Made by a program: the position numbers and the translations under genes. This document shows positions 1 to 6,884 of a stretch of 10,997 nucleotides of DNA, one piece after another. Every line of letters begins with the position of its first letter. Positions within the stretch are counted from its first letter, which is position 1. The stretch is from contig PLGA01000106.1 in assembly GCA_003139735.1 (NCBI GenBank), forward strand, positions 1 through 10,997. The letters run 5' to 3'. Source of the stretch: Bryobacterales bacterium. GTDB taxonomy: Bacteria; Acidobacteriota; Terriglobia; Bryobacterales; Bryobacteraceae. Below the pieces are notes generated by a model. The model was not told where the DNA came from. It was given only the letters and a program-made list of their open reading frames with translations, and made no database searches.

Positions 1-25
1 TGGGCCAGGAGGCCCGCCCCACTCA

Positions 26-955
26 CTAGCGCTGGGCTTCGGACGGCTTTTCCTCGTCGACCCGCACAAAATCCGCGGTGCGGACGCCCACGATCTGCGA
101 ATTCAAGCGCCCCAGGCGGGTGGCCAGCGCGTCGCCCAGCATGCCGATCAGCAGGATGATCAGCGCGCTCACGAAAGCCAACAGCGCGGACGCCGAGATG
201 TTCGGATCGCGCGTCATGTCGATGCTCATCTTGACGAACCCGTAAATCAGGCAGAGCATCACGACCGGTATAAAAACTCGCAACGGCCGGAACAGCATGG
301 CGGTGCGCAGGATCAGAATGGCGAAGCTCCCCGCGTCCCACGGCACGATCTTCGACCGGCCTTTGCGCGCGAGGTAGTCGATGGGCAGATAGGTCACGGC
401 GTACTTATCGCAGTGCATCGCCAGGGTGATGGTGGTGGTCCAACTGAACTGGTCGGGCAGGATGGTGAAGTACTGCATGGCCACGTTGCGGCGGAAGGCG
501 CGCAATCCGCTATTGAGATCCGGAATTTTCGAATTGGTCATGTAGTTGGCGAGCCGGTTCAAGAGCCATTTCGCGGGCCTACGGACCAGGGGAATCTTCA
601 CATTGGCGCCGGTGCGCGCGCCAACCACCATGTCGGCTGTCTCCAGGCTGGCCAGCAACTCGGGGATATACTTCGATGGATAGGTTCCGTCGGCATCGGT
701 GATGACCACGTAATCGTTGCTGGCCGCGGAAATTCCGCTCTTGAGCGCCGCGCCATAGCCGCGATTGCTGCGGTGCCGCAAGACGCGGGCCCCGGCAGCG
801 GCGGCGGCCGAGGCGGTCTTGTCGGTGGAACCATCGTCCACGACGATAATCTCGGCCTCCAGGCCATGCCGGCCAAGAGTTTCGAGCAGCTCGACGACCA
901 CCGGCCCGACGCCCTGCTCCTCGTTGAAGGCGGGAATGACAACGCTGACCTTCAT
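26..955 (-). CDS. GT2 family glycosyltransferase, polyprenyl-phosphate sugar synthase (DPM1/DPG-like)
   Basis: 309-residue inner-membrane-associated glycosyltransferase. It probably transfers a sugar from a nucleotide sugar to a polyprenyl phosphate on the cytoplasmic face. Visible GT-A/GT2 motifs are VSVVIPAFNEE (residues 3-13), the nucleotide-binding VVDDGSTDKT (38-47), NRGYGAALKSG (64-74), the metal-binding DADGTYP (87-93, the DxD-type motif) and DLNSGLRAFRR (146-156), all typical of dolichyl-phosphate-mannose-synthase-like proteins. Two hydrophobic segments near residues 226-243 and 256-275 give a membrane anchor, as in bacterial DPM1-like enzymes with a C-terminal extension. The ATG at 953-955 is preceded by AAGGG (complement of 961-965) at 5-nt spacing, which supports this start. 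It is divergent from the GT39-like gene at 1156, which could use its lipid-linked product. The sugar (mannose, glucose, GlcNAc or other) cannot be told. Family call is firm; substrate is unknown. Confidence 0.93.
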   Translation of the reverse strand: MKVSVVIPAFNEEQGVGPVVVELLETLGRHGLEAEIIVVDDGSTDKTASAAAAAGARVLRHRSNRGYGAALKSGISAASNDYVVITDADGTYPSKYIPELLASLETADMVVGARTGANVKIPLVRRPAKWLLNRLANYMTNSKIPDLNSGLRAFRRNVAMQYFTILPDQFSWTTTITLAMHCDKYAVTYLPIDYLARKGRSKIVPWDAGSFAILILRTAMLFRPLRVFIPVVMLCLIYGFVKMSIDMTRDPNISASALLAFVSALIILLIGMLGDALATRLGRLNSQIVGVRTADFVRVDEEKPSEAQR

Positions 956-1007
956 GGCAGCCCTTATTATCGCAGCATCTGCCGAAAAACGGCCCTCTTC
1001 GGTACGG

Positions 1008-1027
1008 ATTTGGGCAAATGCCCAAAT
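1008..1027. repeat. Palindromic element, copy 1 (operator-like)
   Basis: The bases are ATTTGGGC-AAAT-GCCCAAAT: perfect 8-bp inverted arms around a 4-nt AAAT spacer. The 19 bases at 1009-1027 are identical to those at 1073-1091. A CTTCGGT at 997-1003 precedes this copy and recurs before copy 2. The symmetry and its place between divergent genes suggest a dimeric regulator site. A dispersed intergenic repeat is the alternative. No regulator is identified. Confidence 0.7.
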
Positions 1028-1072
1028 TCAAATTCGTAACTTGCTGATTCTTAATTGGCGCCTCCTTCGGTT

Positions 1073-1091
1073 TTTGGGCAAATGCCCAAAT
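1073..1091. repeat. Palindromic element, copy 2 (operator-like)
   Basis: This copy is TTTGGGC-AAAT-GCCCAAA (7-bp arms, 1073-1090) plus a trailing T, identical over 19 bases to 1009-1027. It begins exactly 64 bp after the matching base of copy 1, about six helical turns, so a protein bound at both sites would face the same side of the DNA. CTTCGGT at 1065-1071 precedes it, one base away rather than five as in copy 1. It lies 65 bp upstream of the ATG at 1156. Confidence 0.7.
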
Positions 1092-1155
1092 CGGCCGCTC
1101 TAAGCGTCGACGCGGTTGGCAGGAGACGTGCCGTGGGCAGTAGTTCGAAGCGCGG

Positions 1156-2844
1156 ATGCCACCAATGAAATTCCGTCGGTTTTCAGCCTCTATCGCGGGT
1201 TCCGCCGGAATCCTGCTGCTGGCCGCGTCCGTCCTGGTTTCCAATCCCCTTCTGGAACGTGCGTTCGGAAGGCAGCCTGGTTCCCTGGCCTGGGGGCCGC
1301 TGCTGTTCCGGATTCTGCTGGCGCTCCACGGACTGGTTCTGCTGGCGGCCAGCCGCATCGCCATCCATGCGGACGCACCCCCCGGTTTCGTCACGATTGG
1401 CCGGCGGCCGCTGGCAGTCCTGTCCGGGCTGACGGTGGTGGCCGCCGCGCTGCGCATTCCGGGTCTGAACTCCTGCATGTGGCTCGATGAAGTGCTCACC
1501 CTGGTGCGATTCGCTCGCCCGCCCGTGGGCGTCATCCTCACGAGTTTTCCAGACCAGAACCAGCACATGCTCTATTCCCTGTTGGCGCACATCTCCCTGC
1601 GCATTTTCGGCGAACAGACGTGGGCGCTGCGGCTTCCGTCGGTTTTGTTTGGCGTGGCCAGCATTTGGGCGTTGTTCCTGCTGGGCCGGCGGCTGATTGG
1701 CGAAACTGAGGCGCTGCTGGCCTGCGCGCTGATGACCGTCTCCTACCACCACATCTGGTTTTCGCAGAACGCCCGCGGCTACATGGGCCTGCTGTTCTTC
1801 ACGCTGGTGGCAACCTGGTTATGGCTGGAGGCCATGGACCGGGACACTTGGGGAGCGTGGCTGGGCTATACCGTCTCGATCGTGCTGGGCATGTGGATCC
1901 ACATGACCATTGTTTTTGTGGCGGCGACGCATGCTCTGATTTTCCTGGCGGCCTGGCTGCGATCCGGCCGTGAGCCGGAGCGTCTGGGCCGCGCCGCGGC
2001 GGCATATCTTCTGTGCGGCACTTTGACGCTGCAACTCTTCGCGCTCTCCCTGCCGCAGTTCCTGCGAACCGGGCTTTCGGAGATATCGCCGCCTTCGGAG
2101 TGGACCAATCCGCTTTGGGTGATCCGGGAGAGCCTGCGCAGCCTGCAAATCGGGTTCGCCGCCCTGGCGGTGGTGCTCGGTGGAGGCTTGATGGCGGCAG
2201 CCGGATGGATCGACATCCTCCGCCGGCAACCGCGCGCCGCCTGGGCCATGGTATTGCCGGGGATAGCGGGCGGCGGCTCCATGCTGCTATTGGGGCATAA
2301 TCTGTGGCCCCGCTTCTTCTTTTTCTGCATGGGATTCGCGCTGCTGATCGCGGTGGATGGCGCCATGCAGGCAGCGCGCCTGGTGCGGCTGGTTCCCCGG
2401 CTCCAAGGCAAGTGGGCGGAGAATTTGGGCTATGCGCTGGCCGGCATGATGATTGTGGCGTCGGCCATCACCGTGCCGCGCTGTTATGCGCTGCCCAAGC
2501 AGGATTTCACCGGGGCGCGAGATTACGTGGAGCGGGAGCGGCGGCCCGGCGATGCGGTGGTGGTGGCCGGCCTGGCGGAACACGTGTACCCGCCTTACTA
2601 CGAGCCTGCCTGGCCGGTTGCGAGCACGGCGGCCGAGCTGGAGGCCCTGCGTTCGCCGGCGGGGCGGACGTTCGTGGTTTATACCTTGCCCATCGAACTC
2701 CGCGCCGTACACCCCGACATTTGGAAGCTTATTGAAACGGACTTCAGGACCGACTCCGTCTTCCCGGGTACCCTGGGGGGAGGCGAGGTTTACGTTTGCA
2801 GCGCCGGGAACGAAACCAACCAGGCCCGCCTGCGGACGCATTGA
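1156..2844 (+). CDS. GT39-like (ArnT/PMT family) membrane glycosyltransferase
   Basis: 562-residue polytopic inner-membrane protein with many hydrophobic segments up to about residue 460 and a small soluble C-terminal part. Family signs are an acidic pair in the first large extracytoplasmic loop (WLDE, residues 109-112; the usual catalytic or metal site of GT-C enzymes), [11 protein letters not shown] (135-145), [13 protein letters not shown] (159-171) and [13 protein letters not shown] (203-215). Such enzymes take a sugar from a polyprenyl-phosphate donor and attach it to a lipid, glycan or protein outside the inner membrane. ATG at 1156 is chosen because a TAG in frame at 1141 blocks anything longer; ATG at 1165 (residue 4) is equally possible, as neither has a strong ribosome site. 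It is divergent from a GT2 enzyme that could make its donor, and the next gene starts 2 bp after its stop. Acceptor and sugar are unknown. Confidence 0.88.
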   Translation: MPPMKFRRFSASIAGSAGILLLAASVLVSNPLLERAFGRQPGSLAWGPLLFRILLALHGLVLLAASRIAIHADAPPGFVTIGRRPLAVLSGLTVVAAALRIPGLNSCMWLDEVLTLVRFARPPVGVILTSFPDQNQHMLYSLLAHISLRIFGEQTWALRLPSVLFGVASIWALFLLGRRLIGETEALLACALMTVSYHHIWFSQNARGYMGLLFFTLVATWLWLEAMDRDTWGAWLGYTVSIVLGMWIHMTIVFVAATHALIFLAAWLRSGREPERLGRAAAAYLLCGTLTLQLFALSLPQFLRTGLSEISPPSEWTNPLWVIRESLRSLQIGFAALAVVLGGGLMAAAGWIDILRRQPRAAWAMVLPGIAGGGSMLLLGHNLWPRFFFFCMGFALLIAVDGAMQAARLVRLVPRLQGKWAENLGYALAGMMIVASAITVPRCYALPKQDFTGARDYVERERRPGDAVVVAGLAEHVYPPYYEPAWPVASTAAELEALRSPAGRTFVVYTLPIELRAVHPDIWKLIETDFRTDSVFPGTLGGGEVYVCSAGNETNQARLRTH

Positions 2845-2846
2845 CT

Positions 2847-3419
2847 ATGGTAATATCTTTCCTGCGTGTTTATCTTTTGTGCGGGCTGCTGCTGCACAAG
2901 GCCTTGTGGGAAGCCATGAACGACCGGCGAGGCTCCCCGACAAGAAGTGAACGGCCTTGGAAATCGCGGCTGCTATCCGGCATCAAGGTGGGAATCCTGC
3001 TGGGGATTGCCGCTCAGACGCTGCTCCCGGACTTCCTGCCCGTTTCGAGGGACCCGGGCGTCCTCCGGGCAACCGGCGCCGCACTCTACACTTTCGGATT
3101 ACTCGCCGCCATGACCGGCCGCATTCAACTCGGCCGGAACTGGTCCGACATCGAGAAATCCTACGTCAAGCAAGACCACGAGTTAGTAGCCCGCGGAATT
3201 TACCGTTATGTGCGGCATCCGATTTATGCGGGCGACCTGTTGCTGCTTCTGGGCCTGGAACTGGCGCTCAATTCGTGGTGCGTCGTGGGGGTGATGGCGT
3301 TGGCCATTTACGTCCGCAGGCAAACCATCCGCGAGGAAAGCCAGCTACTGAGAGACCTGCCGGGATACGGCGACTACTGCCGCCGCACCAGCCGGTTCCT
3401 GCCCTTCGTTCCGGTTTAG
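2847..3419 (+). CDS. Isoprenylcysteine carboxyl methyltransferase (ICMT)-like membrane methyltransferase
   Basis: 190 residues from ATG 2847. Several membrane segments are visible (about 2-20, 42-62, 75-90, 128-155). The C-terminal half carries the SAM-binding signature of the ICMT/phospholipid N-methyltransferase superfamily: GIYRYVRHPIYAGDLL (117-132), EESQLL (163-168) and YGDYCRRTSRFLPF (174-187). Known relatives methylate prenylated cysteine, phospholipids, thiols or other lipophilic substrates; the substrate here cannot be told. The frame is open further upstream, but a start at 2796 would overlap the GT39 gene by 49 bp and add 17 charged residues. ATG 2847 sits 2 bp after the TGA of the GT39 gene and leads directly into a membrane segment, so translational coupling is likely. 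No clear ribosome site is seen. Its last 75 bp are antisense to the 3' end of the next gene. Confidence 0.85.
   Translation: MVISFLRVYLLCGLLLHKALWEAMNDRRGSPTRSERPWKSRLLSGIKVGILLGIAAQTLLPDFLPVSRDPGVLRATGAALYTFGLLAAMTGRIQLGRNWSDIEKSYVKQDHELVARGIYRYVRHPIYAGDLLLLLGLELALNSWCVVGVMALAIYVRRQTIREESQLLRDLPGYGDYCRRTSRFLPFVPV
3345..3419. other. Antisense 3'-3' overlap of two coding sequences
   Basis: The methyltransferase gene (stop TAG 3417-3419, plus) and the GT39-like gene (stop TAG, complement of 3345-3347, minus) share these 75 bp. On the plus strand the overlap encodes conserved motif residues of the methyltransferase (about 167-190). On the minus strand it encodes the last 24 residues of the transferase, a low-complexity polar/Ala tail that looks unconserved. 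There is therefore no room for an ordinary terminator between the two transcription units. Confidence 0.85.
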
Positions 3420-5147
3420 CGAATTCTCATACAAGATGGCCTTGGCGTGGGGAGCGGTAATGGTTCGGACGGCTCGGTAGCCGGGAAGCGCGCGGGTCAT
3501 CTCATCGGTCGGATCGGAGTCATAGAGCAGCACGACCCAGACCCTGGCATCCGGGTTCCGGGCGCATGCCAGCGCATAATCGCGGCCAACCAGACGGTAC
3601 TGATCCGCGTGAAGGTAGTACAGGATGGGCGTTTCGTACCAGGCTTTGCGGATGAAAACGAGGTCGGTGGCGCGGAGGTCGGCCTTGACCGCGGCGGCAA
3701 ACCGGGTGTAGTCCGCGGGATCCACGGTCATGCCGCTATAGGACGACAAACTGGCGACGCAACCGACCGCCACAAGCGGAACGATCGCCAGGCGCCAACT
3801 CCGGCGGAGATCCACCAAGCCGATGGCCAGCAACAGAAGAAGGTAGGGCGCGGCAAACAAGAGGCCGCGATGGTTCAGAATAGGCCGTAACTGCGCCAAC
3901 GCCGCCAATAGCACAAGAGGCCCGAACGCCAGCAGGGCGATTAACGCATTGTCCCCGTTTAGGTACCGGTTGCGGGCGGTGGGCGGCGGCAATGCGGACC
4001 ACCTTCGTTCGAGCAGTATGGCGCCGGCCGCCAGTGTTAGCGGCAAAATCAAGAGAAACCTGGTCGCGGCGATGGAGCCGTTGATGTACTCCGGCGGCAG
4101 GCCCCGCGACATGTACAGGAAGCCGGCGATCTGGAGGGTTCCGGCCAACCCCGCGGCAATCCAGGCAAGAATCCAAAGGCGATGGCGGGAGGAAGGTTCG
4201 GGAAAAGCCGCCGCGCCCTGGGGCGACCGCCACAAATGATGTAAGCCGACAGCCAGCAGGAACGCGGCCAGCAGCAGAAACGCGGCGCGGATTGCCCAGA
4301 AGCCGGCGGTTCCCGTGAACGGGACGGCCGATGGGAAGAAGCCGGAGTCGCTGGTGGGCAGCAGAAATGCAAAAGGCAGAAACTCCGCCAGATAGAGCAG
4401 GGCATTGCCGCTCAACTCGGCCACGGTATTGGCGCTTTGATACGCCGCGAACGCGATCAGCGGCGAGCCGAGCACCAAGGCGAACAGTTGAGCGCGGCAC
4501 AGGTCCGGCAGTTGACGCCGTCCCCAGGCGTTGCCGAACGCCCAGATCATGTGGGTGGCGAACAGGCTCCAGAAGAAGACGTGCGTCCCGACGCCAGCCA
4601 GGATCAGCGCCACGTAACCGGCTATCAACAGGGCACGGGGCTTGGCGCCACGGGCGATCGAGAGCAGCAGCACGGTGGCGGCCAGCCCCAGGAAGCAATC
4701 GAGCGCAAACATGCGCGCCACCTGGCTCCAGAACACGTGATATCCGCTGAAAGCCAGGAGCGCGGCGGCCACGGCGCCGGAAACGGGCCGGCCGGCAAGC
4801 GCGCCCAGCCGGAAAATCAAGGCGATGCAGCCGATGCCGAACAGCGCCGAAGGGAGACGCATCATGCGCAGACTGGTTCCCATGAGCCGGGTCCAGGGAA
4901 GCATCAACAGGTAATAGCCGGGAGGGTGGGTGTCGGAGGAGAACGTTCCGGTCAGAACGCCGCGGACCGTCAACCGCTCGGCCGGCTCCGAAATGCCCTC
5001 CGGCAAGCGAATGCCCGGCACGTACATTTCGGGATGCGTGATGCTCCTGGCCTCGAGGCCGGAAAGGCGCAGCCATCCGCCCAAAATCAGGCTGACCGCC
5101 AGGATGCCCGCCGCCAGATACCAGGATCGCCGCAGGTTCTCAGTCAT
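3345..5147 (-). CDS. GT39-like membrane glycosyltransferase, second paralogue
   Basis: 600-residue polytopic inner-membrane protein. Recognisable GT39-like features are a first membrane segment at about residues 10-26, HPEMYVPGI in the first extracytoplasmic loop (38-46), SDTHPPGYYLLMLPW (71-85), RLPSALFGIGC (97-107) and WSQVARMF (140-147), followed by many hydrophobic helices and a short soluble domain from about residue 470. It probably transfers sugar from a polyprenyl-phosphate donor. The usual Asp-Glu pair of the first loop appears as His-Pro-Glu, so this is a distinct subgroup from its two neighbours. ATG 5145-5147 is preceded by only a weak GGGA. The gene lies 42 bp downstream of the third GT39-like gene on the same strand and is probably co-transcribed with it. 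The last 24 or so residues are antisense to the methyltransferase gene and look like an extension beyond the natural end (AILYENS). Confidence 0.87.
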   Translation of the reverse strand: MTENLRRSWYLAAGILAVSLILGGWLRLSGLEARSITHPEMYVPGIRLPEGISEPAERLTVRGVLTGTFSSDTHPPGYYLLMLPWTRLMGTSLRMMRLPSALFGIGCIALIFRLGALAGRPVSGAVAAALLAFSGYHVFWSQVARMFALDCFLGLAATVLLLSIARGAKPRALLIAGYVALILAGVGTHVFFWSLFATHMIWAFGNAWGRRQLPDLCRAQLFALVLGSPLIAFAAYQSANTVAELSGNALLYLAEFLPFAFLLPTSDSGFFPSAVPFTGTAGFWAIRAAFLLLAAFLLAVGLHHLWRSPQGAAAFPEPSSRHRLWILAWIAAGLAGTLQIAGFLYMSRGLPPEYINGSIAATRFLLILPLTLAAGAILLERRWSALPPPTARNRYLNGDNALIALLAFGPLVLLAALAQLRPILNHRGLLFAAPYLLLLLAIGLVDLRRSWRLAIVPLVAVGCVASLSSYSGMTVDPADYTRFAAAVKADLRATDLVFIRKAWYETPILYYLHADQYRLVGRDYALACARNPDARVWVVLLYDSDPTDEMTRALPGYRAVRTITAPHAKAILYENSLNRNEGQEPAGAAAVVAVSRQVSQ

Positions 5148-5189
5148 AGTTCCCGGGGGGCTTCACGGCAATGTTGGCGCCATACGCCA

Positions 5190-6698
5190 CTATTTCACGC
5201 AAATGACTTCTTTCCCTGGCAGTGAGGCCATAACCTGCCCGCAAAACGATTCGGGTGCGCTGTTCGTGTTCCCTATGTAATGGATGTTGGTATATTGTTG
5301 TTCCCTCCGGGTATAGCTGCGAGTCAAGAATGCCACCGTCACCAGGGACCTGGGCACTCCGTTCTCGGCCGGTCCGATCCTGGTGGCCACGATGTATTTC
5401 GGCTCTTCCATAGGCAAGGAGTTCACCAATTCGCTGACCTTCATCAACCCGGTGAGCGCCGCTAATTGCGGATCGACGGCCCACACTTTGAAGTACGTGC
5501 GATAGGGTTCGTAACACACGGCGGCGAAAAACAGGAACGCGCCGCACAGTATCCAGGCAAGCGGCAGCCGGCGCGAAACCAGAAAGGCATAAGACCGAAC
5601 GGCGCCTTGCCCGGCCAACAGGAAGCCCGGCGGAATCATGAGGCTTGCTCGAAGGGTATGCGGGACGCCTTCGTTGGAAAGAACCACGGGAATCGCGGCT
5701 ACCGCCATCCACCACAAGACGAGGGCGTACGGCAGCGCCTCGGGGAGCCGGGTCCGATACTTAATGCGGCGATATGTCGCATAAACGCCCATCGCCGCGC
5801 CCACCAGGATCATGCTCGCGACCGGCCAGAATGCGTGAGGCCTGCCGGGCACGTTTCCCCGCACGTCTTCGGCGCCGCGCAGGAAGAACATCCCCGCGGT
5901 CTTTAAGATATTCTTAGTTGCCACGACGAACGGGTGAGGCGTATTCAAGACGGACACTTGCGAAATCCGGTCGTTGAACGAGGGCGTCCTCAGGAATACG
6001 ACGGTCAGGGGGACGAGCAACGCTGCCGCTACCGCAACGAACACGGCCGCGGCCTTCAGATAGGGCCCGGACCACCCTTCCCTATGCGACCGGAGGCCAT
6101 ACGCTCCCAGGATAGCCGCTAAGAGCAACGGCGTCGCACGGTAGGAGATGTAGGTATAGAACCCAAGGCCGTACGTCGCTCCAGCCAGAATCGCCATGCC
6201 GAAGCATGGTTTCCCCTCTCTCGATCGGGAAATGGCGCGGAGCAGGAAGTATACGGCAAAGACGAGAAAACAGGGCGCCAGTACGGTACGATAGCCGAGC
6301 CGGGAGAGCATCATATGCCAAAAACTCGCAGCGACGAACAATGCCGATAAGAGTCCGCATGGCGTGGAGAACAATTCGGCTCCGAGCAGATACACCCCCC
6401 AGATTGTGAGAAGCCCGAACAGAGCGGCCGGCAGCCTGAGAACCCAGGCTAAGTTGCCAAAAAGCCGAACGGGGACGACCGCGAGATTGATGTAGAGGCC
6501 CTCCCGGCCGTTATTCTCCGGATAGAACACTTTGAAGTCGTGCGTTTCCAAGACTTGCAATACATTGCACCCATTCATTGCTTCGTCGCGCTCCAGGACG
6601 GGCGGCAGGGTATCGAACCTGTATAGGCGCAGGAATGCGGCATACGCCAGGATGAGGAGGAGCAGTACGCGCGATCCCCTACTTCGAAGCTTCAACAT
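5190..6698 (-). CDS. GT39-like membrane glycosyltransferase, third paralogue
   Basis: 502-residue polytopic inner-membrane protein of the dolichyl-phosphate-mannose-protein-mannosyltransferase-like superfamily. It has a first membrane helix at about 11-24, then LERDEAMNG (35-43) with the catalytic-type Asp-Glu pair at 38-39, ENNGREGLYINL (61-72), RLPAALFGLLTIWG (88-101), LSRLGYR (131-137) and a later GFYTYISYR, followed by further helices and a short soluble C-terminus. The ENNGREGLY loop is typical of a bacterial subgroup often annotated only as 'glycosyltransferase family 39 protein'. Start ATG 6696-6698 has a good AGGAG (complement of 6702-6706), though only 3 nt away. It is the first gene of a two-gene minus-strand unit and is divergent from the propeller gene. 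Donor and acceptor are unknown. Confidence 0.88.
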   Translation of the reverse strand: MLKLRSRGSRVLLLLILAYAAFLRLYRFDTLPPVLERDEAMNGCNVLQVLETHDFKVFYPENNGREGLYINLAVVPVRLFGNLAWVLRLPAALFGLLTIWGVYLLGAELFSTPCGLLSALFVAASFWHMMLSRLGYRTVLAPCFLVFAVYFLLRAISRSREGKPCFGMAILAGATYGLGFYTYISYRATPLLLAAILGAYGLRSHREGWSGPYLKAAAVFVAVAAALLVPLTVVFLRTPSFNDRISQVSVLNTPHPFVVATKNILKTAGMFFLRGAEDVRGNVPGRPHAFWPVASMILVGAAMGVYATYRRIKYRTRLPEALPYALVLWWMAVAAIPVVLSNEGVPHTLRASLMIPPGFLLAGQGAVRSYAFLVSRRLPLAWILCGAFLFFAAVCYEPYRTYFKVWAVDPQLAALTGLMKVSELVNSLPMEEPKYIVATRIGPAENGVPRSLVTVAFLTRSYTRREQQYTNIHYIGNTNSAPESFCGQVMASLPGKEVICVK

Positions 6699-6884
6699 TC
6701 GCTCCTGGCGGCCCAGGTCGCCACCGGCATCCCGAGATGTAGCATTCTTTCCTCAACTTTGGAGGTTGAATTGGGCCACACGAGCCGGTGGCCTGGACTG
6801 GATGCAGATGCGGGCAAGTTGGTAACCATCTTGCTGAATACCGTTCCTCCTCTTAGTGGCTATGGGTATACCGGGTGATCGCCC
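6699..6884. promoter_or_regulatory. Divergent intergenic region between GT39 unit and propeller gene
   Basis: 186 bp that must contain the start signals for the leftward GT39 pair and the rightward propeller gene. Besides the AGGAG for the leftward gene (6702-6706, complement) I see only a weak inverted repeat, TCAAC/GTTGA, around 6753-6769. No convincing -35/-10 pair and no copy of the 19-bp palindrome are present. A TGA at 6876-6878, in frame with the propeller gene, fixes its start at 6885. Confidence 0.5.

Larger units (their letters stand above)
956..1155. promoter_or_regulatory. Divergent intergenic region with twin palindromes
   Basis: This 200-bp gap separates the GT2 gene (leftward) from the first GT39-like gene (rightward) and must hold the promoters for both. 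Its main content is two near-identical palindromic elements, listed separately. I see no convincing sigma-70 -35/-10 pair. A GATAAT hexamer on the minus strand (complement of 966-971) is too close to the GT2 start to serve a leader with its AAGGG ribosome site. An AGGAG at 1121-1125 lies 30 bp before the GT39 ATG and is out of range for it. An in-frame TAG at 1141-1143 rules out an upstream extension of that gene. Confidence 0.6.

Noticed and set aside
2..15. GGGCC-AGGA-GGCCC hairpin just after the GT2 stop codon as a terminator
   Set aside because: Only 5-bp arms, and the window ends before any T-run could be seen on the minus strand, so it cannot be supported.
1..27. Next minus-strand gene starting at a GTG that overlaps the GT2 stop (TAGTG)
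   Set aside because: The frame gives MSGAGLLA before the window edge, but there is no ribosome site and too little sequence to call a gene.
966..971. GATAAT as the -10 box of the GT2 gene
   Set aside because: It lies only about 10 bp from the start codon, overlaps no suitable -35 at 17 bp, and would exclude the good AAGGG ribosome site from the transcript.
1008..1091. The two palindromic repeats as a minimal CRISPR array
   Set aside because: Only two copies, each a near-perfect palindrome of about 20 bp, with a 45-bp gap holding part of a further repeat (CTTCGGT) and no cas genes nearby; an operator pair or dispersed repeat fits better.
4437..5225. Open frame of 262 codons on the plus strand
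   Set aside because: Antisense to the N-terminal half of the second GT39-like gene; its Gln/Arg/Gly/His-rich composition and lack of motifs mark it as a shadow.
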